Below are positions 1 to 9,282 of a DNA stretch of 64,000 nucleotides, one piece after another. Both the position numbers and the translations under genes were made by a program. The notes under the pieces are model-generated. The model ran no database searches. It saw only the letters and a program-made list of their open reading frames with translations, and was not told the origin of the DNA. Location: positions 62,001 through 126,000 of the forward strand of contig JAQGOP010000012.1 in the NCBI GenBank assembly GCA_028293545.1, given 5' to 3'. Position 1 is the first letter of the stretch, and every line of letters starts with the position of its first letter. Origin of the DNA: Verrucomicrobiota bacterium (GTDB lineage: Bacteria > Verrucomicrobiota > Verrucomicrobiia > Opitutales > Opitutaceae).

Positions 1-1
1 C

Positions 2-91
2 GGCAGCTATCGCATCAACACCTACTGTGAGTATCCCGCTAATTTCATCCGCATCGTCCACCGCTTCGTCCTGCAAGGATCCAAAGGTTGA
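2..91 (+). CDS. 3' end of an unidentified gene
   Basis: The left edge of the window cuts this gene. Only the last 29 codons remain in frame 2, ending GSKG and a TGA stop. The fragment (GSYRINTYCEYPANF and onward) is too short to name. It stops 33 bases before the E1 alpha start on the same strand, so it may be the upstream member of the catabolic operon that follows. No terminator-like hairpin is visible between them. Confidence 0.5.
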   Translation, partial: GSYRINTYCEYPANFIRIVHRFVLQGSKG

Positions 92-124
92 GCCGGCCCC
101 GAATTGCTTTGATTAAATTTCCCC

Positions 125-1093
125 ATGAAACCTGACCCGTTGAATCGCGATTTCCTCCTCAAGCTTTACGAGAAAATGGTGCTCATCCGTGAATTTGAGG
201 AGCGCGTTAAATTCCTTTTCCTCGAGGGCACGATGCCCGGCACGATTCACCAGTGCCAGGGCCAGGAAGCCACGGCCGTCGGCGTCTGCGCGGCGCTCGC
301 GGCGGACGATTTTATCACGTCCACGTTCCGCGGCCATGGCCACGCACTCGCCAAGGGCCTGGGCGTGCAGGAAATGCTCGATGAACTTTTCGGCGCGCGC
401 ACCGGATGCTGCAAGGGGAAGGGCGGGTCGATGCACATGGGGAACATGGACAAAGGCATGGTGCCCGGCATCGCGATCGTGGCCGGCGGGATCCCGCTCG
501 CGGCGGGCATGGCGCTCGCTTTCAAGATGCAGCAGAAGCCGCAGGTCGTGGCGTGCTTCTTCGGCGACGGCGCCGTGGCGGAGGGCGCTTTTCACGAAGC
601 GGTGAACATGGCGGCGATCTGGGCCCTGCCCGTCATCCTGGTCTGCGAGAACAACCATTACGGCGCCTCGACCCGCGTCGACAAGGTCATGAAGAACCCG
701 CGGATCTCCGATCGGGCTGCGTCCTACGGTTTCCGGGGAGAAACCGTCGACGGCAACGACGTCCTCGCGGTGCTCGCCGCCGCGCAACGCGCCGCCGAGG
801 AATGCCGCAGCGGCCAAGGCCCCGTGCTGCTCGAGCTGATGACTTATCGCCGCACCGGTCACTCGCGGCGCGATGCCTGCCATTACCAGCCGAAGGAGGA
901 GCGGGAGCTGTGGTTCTCGCGGGACCCGATCGAGCGCTTTGGCGCGCAACTGATGGAGCGCAATGACGTCACCGCCGCCGATCTCGCCGGGGTCAAGGCG
1001 CGAGTCGAGCAGCAGATCAACGAAGGCGTCGAGCGCGCCAAGGTTGCGCCGCAGCCCACCGTCGCCGAACTCACTGAAGACGTCTTCGCCTGA
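125..1093 (+). CDS. ThDP-dependent dehydrogenase E1 component, alpha subunit
   Basis: A 322-residue protein of the pyruvate/acetoin dehydrogenase E1-alpha family, which with an E1-beta subunit decarboxylates a 2-oxo acid on thiamine diphosphate. The ThDP/Mg motif is clear: GDG at residues 147-149 and the closing NN at about 176-177 (CENNHYG). The N-terminal substrate-channel region (REFEERV, then HQCQGQEA) and the phosphorylation-loop-like TGHSRRD segment are also typical. Length is normal for the family. The ATG at 125 follows a pyrimidine-rich leader without a Shine-Dalgarno motif, as do most genes here. The partner beta subunit is two genes downstream, split from it by a dioxygenase gene. 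No E2 or E3 gene lies nearby, so the electron or acyl acceptor is unknown and a classical PDH role is uncertain. Confidence 0.9.
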   Translation: MKPDPLNRDFLLKLYEKMVLIREFEERVKFLFLEGTMPGTIHQCQGQEATAVGVCAALAADDFITSTFRGHGHALAKGLGVQEMLDELFGARTGCCKGKGGSMHMGNMDKGMVPGIAIVAGGIPLAAGMALAFKMQQKPQVVACFFGDGAVAEGAFHEAVNMAAIWALPVILVCENNHYGASTRVDKVMKNPRISDRAASYGFRGETVDGNDVLAVLAAAQRAAEECRSGQGPVLLELMTYRRTGHSRRDACHYQPKEERELWFSRDPIERFGAQLMERNDVTAADLAGVKARVEQQINEGVERAKVAPQPTVAELTEDVFA

Positions 1094-1112
1094 GCCGCAG
1101 ATTTTTCCTCCC

Positions 1113-1943
1113 ATGAATACCCCCACGACAGTTGCCTTGTCGGAAGCGCAGAAGCGCAGCGCCGCCGCCCAGTTCGAGCGCGACGGATTTTTCATCGCCC
1201 CGCCCTTGATTCCCGCGGAACTGGTCGCGCGCGTTCGCCAGCGGATCGATGCGGTGTATGCCGGCGACTATGAAACCGGGATTCCGCCCTGCGGTTCGCC
1301 GAAGGGCTCGAAGACGCCGCCGACGTCGCTCGTGAAGATCGACAACGCCCATCGCTCCGATCGCGTGATCCATGAAGTCGTGAGCCATCCCGCGGTCGGC
1401 GAATGGGCCGCCGCGCTGACCGGCGCGAAGCGCGTGCAGGTGTTTGCGACGCAGATGCTGATCAAACCCTCCGGCGCTCCCGGCGGGGCGAATGTCGGCT
1501 GGCACCAGGACCAGGAATATTGGGACGGCGCGCTGCGGGGCGAGGTGTTCACGGCGTGGATCGCGATCAGCGATGTGACGGCCGAATCCGGCCCCATGCG
1601 TTTCGTGCACGGGTCCAACCACTGGGACCTGCTCAAGGCCGGGGATTTCTTCGGCGGCGACCTGGCCGCGATCAAGCAGCGTCTCCTCGAGAAGAGCGGC
1701 GCCAAGGCCTGGGACGAAACCGCGGCGGTGCTTTCGCCGGGGGCAGTGAGCTTTCATCATCGGCTCACGGTGCACGGCAGCGGACCGAACACCTCCGGCC
1801 TGCCGCGCATCAGCTTCGCGGTGCACCTTCGGACCGATCAGTCGCGCTTGGCCGACGGCGTGAAATGGCAGGATGTGGGTTATCTCAACGACCCCGATGA
1901 CATGCAGGGCAGCCCTATTTCCTATTCGACGACCCAATCTTAA
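1113..1943 (+). CDS. Phytanoyl-CoA dioxygenase family protein (first copy)
   Basis: A 276-residue Fe(II)/2-oxoglutarate-dependent oxygenase of the PhyH family. These enzymes hydroxylate an unactivated carbon while converting 2-oxoglutarate to succinate and CO2. The iron-binding facial triad is visible as H131 and D133 in WHQDQEYW and a distal H221 in TVHGSGPN. The open frame extends upstream to 963, inside the E1-alpha gene, but the ATG at 1113 (MNTPTTV) lies 20 bases past the previous stop and begins the family-like region, so it is chosen. The gene sits between the two E1 subunit genes. Substrate is unknown; the neighbouring sugar genes suggest a carbohydrate-derived or small alkyl substrate rather than phytanoyl-CoA, which is inference. 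Confidence 0.85.
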   Translation: MNTPTTVALSEAQKRSAAAQFERDGFFIAPPLIPAELVARVRQRIDAVYAGDYETGIPPCGSPKGSKTPPTSLVKIDNAHRSDRVIHEVVSHPAVGEWAAALTGAKRVQVFATQMLIKPSGAPGGANVGWHQDQEYWDGALRGEVFTAWIAISDVTAESGPMRFVHGSNHWDLLKAGDFFGGDLAAIKQRLLEKSGAKAWDETAAVLSPGAVSFHHRLTVHGSGPNTSGLPRISFAVHLRTDQSRLADGVKWQDVGYLNDPDDMQGSPISYSTTQS

Positions 1944-1946
1944 ACC

Positions 1947-2963
1947 ATGAAACGACAAGGCATCGCAGAGGCGCTTCGCGACGGCATCGCGGAGGAAATG
2001 ACCAGAGACGCCAGCGTCTTCTGTATTGGCGAGGACATTGGCGTGCCGGGAGGGTGGGGCGGCGCCTTCACCGTCACGCTCGGCCTCGCGGAAAAATTTC
2101 CCGGACGGATCATCGACACGCCGATTGCGGAGCTCGGGTTCACGGGCATGGCGGTCGGCGCCGCGATGATGGGCATGCGCCCGATCGCGGACATGCAGTA
2201 CGGCGATTTCCTCTTCCTCGCGAGCGACCAGCTGATCAACAACGCGGCGAAGATGCGCTACATGTCCGGCGGCACGATCAAGGTCCCGATGGTCATGCGC
2301 GCGCCGATCGGCGCCACCGGGCGCGGCTCGCAGCATGCCCAGAGCATGGAGCGTTATTTCACCGGCGTGCCCGGCTTGAAGGTCATCGCTGTCTCCAATG
2401 CCTATGATGCGAAGGGCATGCTCAAGGCCGCGGTGCGCGACGACAATCCCGTGATGATTTTCGAGCACAAGCTCCTCTACGGCTCGAAAGGCGCGCGCGC
2501 GGAACCGGGCGCGGTGGATGCGACCAGCGAGATTCCGGAGGGAGATTATGTGGTCCCGTTGAACCGCGCCGCGGTGCGCCGCGAGGGCCGGCACGTCACG
2601 ATCCTCGGCTGGCTGCTGATGGCGCACTTCGCGATGAGCGCGGCCGAACAACTCGCGGCCGAGGGCATCGAGGCCGAAGTCATCGATGTCCGCAGCCTTT
2701 CGCCGATCGACTATGAAACGATTGGGGCGTCGATCCGAAAAACCGGTCGCGTCGTGATCGTGGAGGAAGGCCCCAAGACCGGCGGCGTCGCCGCCGAAAT
2801 CGCCGCGGGCATCATGGAGAATTGCAGCGACAGCCTCATGGCTCCCGTTGTGCGCGTGGCGTCGCCGGATGTGCCGGTGCCCTTCGCCCCGATCCTCGAA
2901 AACGCGTACCGGCCCGACGTGCCGCGGATCGTCGCGGCTGCCCGTCGGCTGGCGCAGTCCTGA
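1947..2963 (+). CDS. ThDP-dependent dehydrogenase E1 component, beta subunit
   Basis: A 338-residue protein of the pyruvate/2-oxoisovalerate/acetoin dehydrogenase E1-beta family. GEDIG near residue 30 and the segment GIAEALRDGIAEEM at the N-terminus are typical; the C-terminal transketolase-like domain includes VEEGPKTGGVAAEIAA. It should pair with the E1-alpha encoded at 125-1093 to form an alpha2beta2 enzyme with the ThDP site at the interface. It begins 3 bases after the stop of the first PhyH gene, consistent with one transcript and close coupling. No lipoyl-bearing E2 or E3 is encoded in the window, so its acceptor must be encoded elsewhere or the pair acts without one. Confidence 0.9.
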   Translation: MKRQGIAEALRDGIAEEMTRDASVFCIGEDIGVPGGWGGAFTVTLGLAEKFPGRIIDTPIAELGFTGMAVGAAMMGMRPIADMQYGDFLFLASDQLINNAAKMRYMSGGTIKVPMVMRAPIGATGRGSQHAQSMERYFTGVPGLKVIAVSNAYDAKGMLKAAVRDDNPVMIFEHKLLYGSKGARAEPGAVDATSEIPEGDYVVPLNRAAVRREGRHVTILGWLLMAHFAMSAAEQLAAEGIEAEVIDVRSLSPIDYETIGASIRKTGRVVIVEEGPKTGGVAAEIAAGIMENCSDSLMAPVVRVASPDVPVPFAPILENAYRPDVPRIVAAARRLAQS

Positions 2964-2996
2964 AATTCCTGCGCCGCGAAAATCCCGAATAATTCC

Positions 2997-3761
2997 ATGA
3001 AGATCATCGATCAGTATAATCGCGACGGCTACGTCATCGTGCGCAACGTGCTCGACGCCGCGCTGATCAGGGAAGCGAGCGACCATGTCGAATGGCTGAT
3101 GAAGAAAAACCCGGGCCGCCGCCCGGAGCAACTCTGGCAGGACCTGATTCCGAACGATCCCTTCTGGGTCCGCCTGGTCGGCGACGATCGCCTGCTCGAC
3201 GTCGCGCAGGAATTCATCGGGCCCGACATTGCGCTGTTTGCCTCGCATTACCTGTGCAAACCCGCGGGCAACGGCCTGCCGGTGCTCTGGCACCAGGACG
3301 GGAGTTATTGGCCGCTCGCCCCGATGGATGTCGTCACCATCTGGCTCGCCGTCGACGATTCCACGCCGGAAAACGGCTGCATGCGTGTGATCCCCGGCAC
3401 GCAGCATCTGAAGCTGCAGAAGTTGAACGAGCGGAAGGATGTCTCGAACGTCCTCAACTCCGAGATCGACGCGTCGTTCGTCGACGAATCCAAAGCGGTC
3501 GACATCGTGCTCAAGGCCGGCGACCTATCCGTGCATCACCCCAATGTCATCCACGGCTCGAATGCGAACACGTCCCCGCACCGCCGGTGCGGACTGACGA
3601 TCCGCTACATTCCCACCACGACGAGGATCACGCAGCCGTGGGGCTGCGATTTCCTGCTCCGCGGCCAGGCGGTCCCGGGCGTCAACGACTACAAACCCTA
3701 TCCCAAATACGTCGGCGGCGAAACCCAGATGGCGTTTCGCGGCGATGAAAAATGGCGGTGA
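2997..3761 (+). CDS. Phytanoyl-CoA dioxygenase family protein (second copy)
   Basis: A 254-residue PhyH-family Fe(II)/2-oxoglutarate oxygenase. The metal triad reads H99 and D101 in LWHQDGSYW and H186 in VIHGSNANTS; an Arg-containing strand after it (CGLTIRYIPTT) probably holds 2-oxoglutarate. It differs clearly from the first copy in length and sequence, so the two are old paralogues rather than a fresh duplication. Each follows one E1 subunit gene. The pair may act in sequence on one substrate or on two related ones. The start at 2997 (MKIIDQYNRDGYV) matches the usual family start, where the DGY/DGF segment comes about ten residues in. Confidence 0.85.
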   Translation: MKIIDQYNRDGYVIVRNVLDAALIREASDHVEWLMKKNPGRRPEQLWQDLIPNDPFWVRLVGDDRLLDVAQEFIGPDIALFASHYLCKPAGNGLPVLWHQDGSYWPLAPMDVVTIWLAVDDSTPENGCMRVIPGTQHLKLQKLNERKDVSNVLNSEIDASFVDESKAVDIVLKAGDLSVHHPNVIHGSNANTSPHRRCGLTIRYIPTTTRITQPWGCDFLLRGQAVPGVNDYKPYPKYVGGETQMAFRGDEKWR

Positions 3762-3809
3762 GGAGAAGCCCATCGCGCCAGGATCGAAATTCGGATTTCT
3801 CCCTTAAAC

Positions 3810-4352
3810 ATGATCACAAAATCAGACCTGCAGAAGTGGCAGGACGAGTCGGCGGCTTATTTCCAAAAGGCGGGCCTCGTCATCACCCCCCGGGAAAAAA
3901 CCCGGATCGAAGTGGCGGATTTCGGCCTGAGCGAATTCACGCGCACCGGTTTGGGCGTGCTCGTTTACGTCAACACCCAGCGCTGCTGCGCGAAGGAACT
4001 CGCGATGTGGCCGCGGCAGACCTGTCCCGAGCATCGGCACCCGACGGTCGGCGGCCAGGCCGGGAAGGAAGAGACGTTCCGCTGCCGCTGGGGCGCCGTT
4101 TATCTCTATGTCGAGGGCAGGCCGGCGGCGAAGCCGAACGCCCGTCCACCCGCGGGCCGGGAGTCGACTTACACCGTGTGGCACGAGGTCGTGCTCCAGC
4201 CCGGCGACCAATATACGATCATGCCCGACACCAAGCACTGGTTCCAGGCGGGCGACCAAGGTGCGGTGGTTTCGGAATTTTCCACGCACAGCACGGACGA
4301 GAATGACATCTTCACCGACGCCGCGATCGGTCGCGCGACCAAGGTCCTCTAG
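3810..4352 (+). CDS. D-lyxose ketol-isomerase family cupin
   Basis: A 180-residue single-cupin protein resembling D-lyxose isomerases, which interconvert D-lyxose/D-xylulose and often D-mannose/D-fructose using a divalent metal. Visible ligands are H75 and H77 (CPEHRHP), an acidic pair in GKEETF about ten residues later, and H143 (DTKHWF). The phrase KEETFRCRWGAVYLY is characteristic of the family. Length is close to the short bacterial members. It is 48 bases after the second PhyH gene and 21 bases before the aldolase/dehydrogenase gene. With the alpha-mannosidase downstream, D-mannose or a derivative is the most economical substrate guess, but this is inference. Confidence 0.78.
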   Translation: MITKSDLQKWQDESAAYFQKAGLVITPREKTRIEVADFGLSEFTRTGLGVLVYVNTQRCCAKELAMWPRQTCPEHRHPTVGGQAGKEETFRCRWGAVYLYVEGRPAAKPNARPPAGRESTYTVWHEVVLQPGDQYTIMPDTKHWFQAGDQGAVVSEFSTHSTDENDIFTDAAIGRATKVL

Positions 4353-4373
4353 ATCAGGCAGCCTCCCATTTTC

Positions 4374-6347
4374 ATGAAGAGCCTTTGGAACGACCAGGAA
4401 GCGGCGAAATTCAGCGGCGACCTCGCGCAGCGCGTGTACAGTTCGCGGCTCCTCGGCCGCGATCCCTCGCTGGTCCTCCATGGCGGCGGCAACACCTCGG
4501 TGAAGGTGAAGGAAATAAATGTCTTCGGGGAAGAGGAGGAAATCCTCTGCGTCAAGGGCAGCGGCTGGGACCTTGAAACCATCGAGGCGGCAGGTTTCTC
4601 GCCGTGCCGCCTGGCGCACCTGCTCCGCCTCGCGGGATTGCCGGCGCTCTCAGACCTCCAGATGGCGAAGGAACTCAAGGGCTGCCTGACCAATCCCGCC
4701 GCGCCCATGCCGTCGGTCGAAGCGATCCTCCACGCGACCCTCCCGGGCAAGTTTGTCGATCACACGCATGCCGACGCCCTGATCTCGATCACCAACACCG
4801 CGGCGGGCCGCCAGCGTGTGAACGAGGTCTATGGTGACCGCGTGGTCTGCATTCCGTATGTCATGCCGGGCTTCAAGCTGGCGCGCCTGTGCGCGGAGTT
4901 GTTTCGCCAGCATTCGCATCCGGGCACGGTGGGGTTGGTCCTGATGAACCACGGGTTGTTCAGCTTCGGCGACACCGCGAAGATCGCCTACGAGCGCATG
5001 ATCGAACTCGCCTCGATGGCCGAGGATTACCTGGCGAGAAACAACGCGTGGAAGCTTCCGGCATCCACGCTCACCGCGCCCACCTCATCGCATCGGGCCG
5101 AGCTGGCCGCATTCCGCCGCGAACTTTCGGGGGCGATGGGCGGTCCGGCGATCCTGACGACCCATTCCGACGCCGCGGCGCTCGCCTTCGCGCAGCGCGC
5201 TGACGTTGGGGAAATATCGCAGCAGGGCCCGGCCACGCCGGACCACGTGATTCGAACGAAACGGCTCCCCCTGGTCGGGCGGGACTTGGCGGCCTACCGC
5301 ATAGCTTACTCGGATTATTTCACGGGGCTCGCGGCAAAATCGGGCCAGCAGCTCACGATGCTCGATGCCGCGCCGCGCGTGATCGTGGATCGGGAGCTCG
5401 GCGTGCTCACGGCCGGCCGGACCGCGAAGGAAGCCTCCATCGCGAGCGACATCTACCATCACACGATGGATATCGTCCTTCGCGCCACCGCGCTCGGCGG
5501 CTGGAAAGCGCTGCCGGCCGCGGATATTTTCGACGTGGAGTACTGGGATCTCGAGCAGGCAAAACTGCGCGGCGCCGGCCGGGCACCCGGCTTCGCGGGC
5601 GAAATCGCGCTGGTGACGGGTGCGGCCTCCGGAATCGGCCGGGCGTGCGTGGACTCGCTGTTGAAACGCGGCGCCGCCGTCGTCGGGTTGGACATCAACC
5701 CGGCGATCACGAGCCTGTGCGCCCGCCCGGATTTCCACGGCATCACCTGCGACCTGACGCAGCAGGCGAGCCTGGCGGCGGCGCTCGAGGAAGCGGTCCG
5801 GAAATTTGGCGGGCTCGACATGCTGGTCCTTAACGCCGGGATTTTCCCGCCCGGTGCGACGATTGCCGAGATGTCGCTGGAGCTCTGGCGGAAGGTCATG
5901 AACATCAACCTGGACGCGAACTTCCTGCTGATGCGCGAGGCGCATCCGTTGTTGAAACTCGCGCCCAACGGAGGCCGCGTGGTTGTGATTGGGTCGAAGA
6001 ACGTGCCTGCGCCCGGGCCGGGTGCGGCGGCGTATTCGGCTTCGAAGGCGGCGGTCAACCAACTGGCCCGCGTTGCGGCGCTCGAGTGGGGGCGGGACCG
6101 CATTCGCATCAATTCGCTCCATCCCAACATGGTCTTCGACACGGCGCTGTGGACGCCGGAGATCCTCGCGTCACGGGCCAAGCACTACGGCCTCAGCGTC
6201 GAGGACTACAAGACGAACAACGTCCTGAAGACCGAGGTTTCCAGCCGCGACGTGGCGGAACTGGCCGCCGAGATGTGCGGGCCGCTTTTCGCCAAGACCA
6301 CCGCCGCCCAGGTCCCGGTCGATGGCGGGAACGATCGGGTGATTTGA
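4374..6347 (+). CDS. Bifunctional class II aldolase / short-chain dehydrogenase
   Basis: A 657-residue two-domain protein of the RhaD/YuxG-like type. Residues about 10-270 form a class II (zinc) aldolase/adducin domain with the metal motif H130-T-H132 in VDHTHADAL and a later MNHGLFSFG. Residues about 405-657 form an NAD(P)-dependent short-chain dehydrogenase with TGAASGIG at about 415-422 and the catalytic YSASK at 554-558. In characterised relatives the aldolase cleaves rhamnulose- or fuculose-1-phosphate and the dehydrogenase oxidises the aldehyde product. Here no kinase is next to it, so the true substrate is open. It lies 21 bases after the isomerase gene, in the same transcription unit. 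Confidence 0.88.
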   Translation: MKSLWNDQEAAKFSGDLAQRVYSSRLLGRDPSLVLHGGGNTSVKVKEINVFGEEEEILCVKGSGWDLETIEAAGFSPCRLAHLLRLAGLPALSDLQMAKELKGCLTNPAAPMPSVEAILHATLPGKFVDHTHADALISITNTAAGRQRVNEVYGDRVVCIPYVMPGFKLARLCAELFRQHSHPGTVGLVLMNHGLFSFGDTAKIAYERMIELASMAEDYLARNNAWKLPASTLTAPTSSHRAELAAFRRELSGAMGGPAILTTHSDAAALAFAQRADVGEISQQGPATPDHVIRTKRLPLVGRDLAAYRIAYSDYFTGLAAKSGQQLTMLDAAPRVIVDRELGVLTAGRTAKEASIASDIYHHTMDIVLRATALGGWKALPAADIFDVEYWDLEQAKLRGAGRAPGFAGEIALVTGAASGIGRACVDSLLKRGAAVVGLDINPAITSLCARPDFHGITCDLTQQASLAAALEEAVRKFGGLDMLVLNAGIFPPGATIAEMSLELWRKVMNINLDANFLLMREAHPLLKLAPNGGRVVVIGSKNVPAPGPGAAAYSASKAAVNQLARVAALEWGRDRIRINSLHPNMVFDTALWTPEILASRAKHYGLSVEDYKTNNVLKTEVSSRDVAELAAEMCGPLFAKTTAAQVPVDGGNDRVI

Positions 6348-6409
6348 GCGCGAAGCACGAAGGCCACTCCATACCCCCCCGATCGCGCGCGCCATTTCCC
6401 CCGCCACCC

Positions 6410-9163
6410 ATGAGCTCCAGCACCCCCAGGAAACGCACCGTCCATTATACGCTCAGCACCCATTGGGATCGCGAATGGCGCGAGCCGTTCCAAGGGATCC
6501 GCTACGCGCTCGTGACGCTGATGGACCGGGTGATCGCGGGGCTCGAGGACGGGCGGCTGCGGGGACCGTTCCAAACCGACGGCCAATCGATCCTGGTCGA
6601 GGATTACCTGGAGATTCGCCCGGAGCGCCGCGCCCAGGTCGAACGCCTGGCCCGCGAGGGCAAGCTGGTCATTGGGCCATGGTATTCGATGCCCGACGAG
6701 TTCACGGTTTCGGGCGAGGCCCTCATCCGGAACCTGATTGTCGGCCGGCAGGACGCGCGCGATCTCGGCGGCATTCCGTCGAAGGCCGGCTACGTTCCCG
6801 ACATGTTCGGGCACATCAGCCAGCTGCCCCAGATTTTTGCGCTCTGCGGAGTCCCAGTCGGTTACGTGTGGCGCGGGGTGAACAACACCCGGGAGCGCAC
6901 GTTCATCTGGCGCGGCGCCGACGGCACCGAGATGCCCTGCCACAAATTCGGCAACGTTGGCTACGGCACGTTCGCGCACCAGGTGAACCGCGGCCACGAG
7001 TACAACGGGAACATCGAGGAGCGCCCGGCCGAGTTGACCAAGCTGGCCCGCGAGTATCTCGATCGCGAAGCGGCCGCCACCGCGGTCGACGACATCCTGC
7101 TCCACGACGCGTGTGATCACCAGGAGTGGAGCCCGCAGCGTTATGCGCTGCTCTTCGCCGATTTTGACCGGAGCCGGAAGTACGACGTCGTGCACACGAG
7201 CCTGGATGTTTATCTCGAGCGGCTCATCGCGCAGCGGGGAAAGATCAGGACGGTGCTCACCGGGGAATTGCGCGCGGCGGGCCGGGCGTGGCCGGAAGCG
7301 GATCACACGACCGCGTGCAACCAGTGGGTGATTCCCGGCGTGCTCTCGAGCCGCGTGCGGCTGAAGCAGGCGAACGCGGTTTGCCAGGGGCTGCTCTGCC
7401 AGTGGGCCGAGCCGTTCACGGCGTACGCGCAGGCGGCGGTCGGCGCGGATTTTGCGCCGGGCTTTTTGACGGCGGCGTGGCGTTCGTTGATGAAGAACCA
7501 CGCGCATGATTCGATCGACGGCTGCAGCCCGGACCAGGTGCACAAGGACATGGAGTACCGGTTTGACCAGTGCCGGTTGATCGCGGATAAATTGGCGGTC
7601 GATGCCACGAGCCGGATCGCCGCGAGCGTTGCCGGCGCGGTCGGCGATCACGAGCTTCGCGTCACGGTTTTCAATGCGTTGCCGCGCGACTTCAACGGGC
7701 CCGGCGAGATCACGCTCGAGATTCCGACGACCTGGCCGACGTTCAATGAATTCTTCGGCTTCGAACCCAAGACGGGATTCGTGATCCACGATGCCCGCGG
7801 GAAGGAACTCCCGTACCAGCGGCTGGGCCAGGCGTTGAACCGCGTGCGCCAGCGGATTCGCCCGACGAAATTCCCCGAGGGCGTGATGAGCCACCACATC
7901 CCGGTGGCGCTCGACCTTTCGATCCCGGCGTGCGGTTACACGACCTTGACGGTGAAGGCGGTCGCCGCCGGGCGGCCCACGCGGTACCCAGAGGTCCCGG
8001 CGATGGCGACGAGCGAGCGCTCGATGGCGAACGAACATCTCGACGTCGTCATCGAGGCGAACGGCAGCCTCACGCTGACCGACAAACAAAACGGCCGGGT
8101 GTATTCCCGGCTGCTTACTTTCGAGGACTGCGCCGATATCGGCGATGGCTGGTACCACGGGATCGCGGTGAACGACCAGGTGTTCGCGTCGACGGCCGCG
8201 CGTTCGGAAGTGGCGCTCGTGCACAACGGGCCCCTGCTCACGACGTTCCGCATTCGCACCACGATGCAGGTGCCGGCGGAGTTCAAGAGCGACGGGATGG
8301 TGCGGTCGGAAATGTTTGTGCCGATGGTCATCGACAGCTTCGTGAGCCTGCGCCCAGGCCAGCGGCATCTCGATATCCGCACGAACGTGGACAATACCGC
8401 CGACGACCATCGCCTGCGCGTGCTTTTCCCGAGCGGGGCGAAGGCCGGCACGTATCTCACGGACACGGCCTTCGACATCGTCGAGCGCCCGATTGCGCTG
8501 CCCAGGGACAACCACGAGTACCGCGAGTTGAACGTGGAGACGCAGCCGCAGCAAAGCTGGACCGCGGTGCACGACGCGAAGGGCGGCCTGGCGGTGGTGA
8601 CGGATGCGCTGCTCGAATCCGCAGTGCGTGACCTGCCGGAGCGCCCGGTGGCGCTCACGCTGTTTCGCGGGACACGGCGCACGGTTTTCACGGAAGGCGA
8701 ACCGAACGGCCAGATGCGCGGGGCGCTCCAATTCCGGTATTTCGTGCTGCCGTTGTCGGGCGCGCCGGACCGCACGTCGCTCTGCGAACTGGGGCAGCAA
8801 ATCGCCGCGGGTCGTCGCGTGGTGCAGTTGCGCACGGCGGACCTGGAGATTTATCGAACGGGTCATGCGCTGCCGGCTTCGGCGGGATTTTTCCGCGTCG
8901 AAGGCCCGGCGGTGGTTTCCAGCACCCGCCAAGTGGGTGCCGCCGTGGAAATCCGCCTGTGGAATCCGCTGGCCAAGGCGACCGGATCGACGGTGATTTT
9001 GGGCGAGGCACTGCGCCCCGCGGGTGCGGGTCTCACGGCGACGCATGTCGACTTCGAAGGAAACGTGCTCCGCGCGCTCCGCGTGGCCGGGGATTCCGTG
9101 AAGGTGTCGTTGCGCGCGAAGGAAATTGTGACGATTCGGATCGAGGGTGGGCGCGGACCCTGA
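6410..9163 (+). CDS. GH38 alpha-mannosidase
   Basis: A 917-residue retaining alpha-mannosidase of glycoside hydrolase family 38. The N-terminal zinc and substrate motif THWDREW occurs near residues 16-22; the predicted nucleophile is D131 in PDMFGHISQ; a further zinc/catalytic segment reads HDACDH; and NHAHDSIDGC is typical. C-terminal beta domains of the family follow. No signal peptide is seen at MSSSTPRKR, so it probably acts in the cytoplasm on imported oligosaccharides. The open frame runs back to 6086 inside the preceding gene, but the ATG at 6410 directly precedes the HYTLSTHWD block, so it is chosen. It ends the catabolic cluster. Confidence 0.92.
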   Translation: MSSSTPRKRTVHYTLSTHWDREWREPFQGIRYALVTLMDRVIAGLEDGRLRGPFQTDGQSILVEDYLEIRPERRAQVERLAREGKLVIGPWYSMPDEFTVSGEALIRNLIVGRQDARDLGGIPSKAGYVPDMFGHISQLPQIFALCGVPVGYVWRGVNNTRERTFIWRGADGTEMPCHKFGNVGYGTFAHQVNRGHEYNGNIEERPAELTKLAREYLDREAAATAVDDILLHDACDHQEWSPQRYALLFADFDRSRKYDVVHTSLDVYLERLIAQRGKIRTVLTGELRAAGRAWPEADHTTACNQWVIPGVLSSRVRLKQANAVCQGLLCQWAEPFTAYAQAAVGADFAPGFLTAAWRSLMKNHAHDSIDGCSPDQVHKDMEYRFDQCRLIADKLAVDATSRIAASVAGAVGDHELRVTVFNALPRDFNGPGEITLEIPTTWPTFNEFFGFEPKTGFVIHDARGKELPYQRLGQALNRVRQRIRPTKFPEGVMSHHIPVALDLSIPACGYTTLTVKAVAAGRPTRYPEVPAMATSERSMANEHLDVVIEANGSLTLTDKQNGRVYSRLLTFEDCADIGDGWYHGIAVNDQVFASTAARSEVALVHNGPLLTTFRIRTTMQVPAEFKSDGMVRSEMFVPMVIDSFVSLRPGQRHLDIRTNVDNTADDHRLRVLFPSGAKAGTYLTDTAFDIVERPIALPRDNHEYRELNVETQPQQSWTAVHDAKGGLAVVTDALLESAVRDLPERPVALTLFRGTRRTVFTEGEPNGQMRGALQFRYFVLPLSGAPDRTSLCELGQQIAAGRRVVQLRTADLEIYRTGHALPASAGFFRVEGPAVVSSTRQVGAAVEIRLWNPLAKATGSTVILGEALRPAGAGLTATHVDFEGNVLRALRVAGDSVKVSLRAKEIVTIRIEGGRGP

Positions 9164-9282
9164 CCCGCCCGGGACGATCCACACGAATCCAGGACATTGC
9201 TCGAACCAGCGGCGCGGAGGAGACCGCGACCATGCGGGCGGCTTGCGTGCGGTTCCGGGCCCGGATAATGCATCGCGGACCG

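Noticed and set aside
125..2963. Two-subunit sulfo-sugar transketolase (SqwGH-like) as the identity of the E1 pair
   Set aside because: The alpha subunit has the PDH-type GDGAVAEGAFHEAVN motif and PDH-type lengths rather than split-transketolase features.
1071..3407. A 778-residue open frame on the minus strand across the E1 and PhyH genes
   Set aside because: High-GC shadow of four clear plus-strand genes; composition is His/Arg/Asp-rich with no domain.
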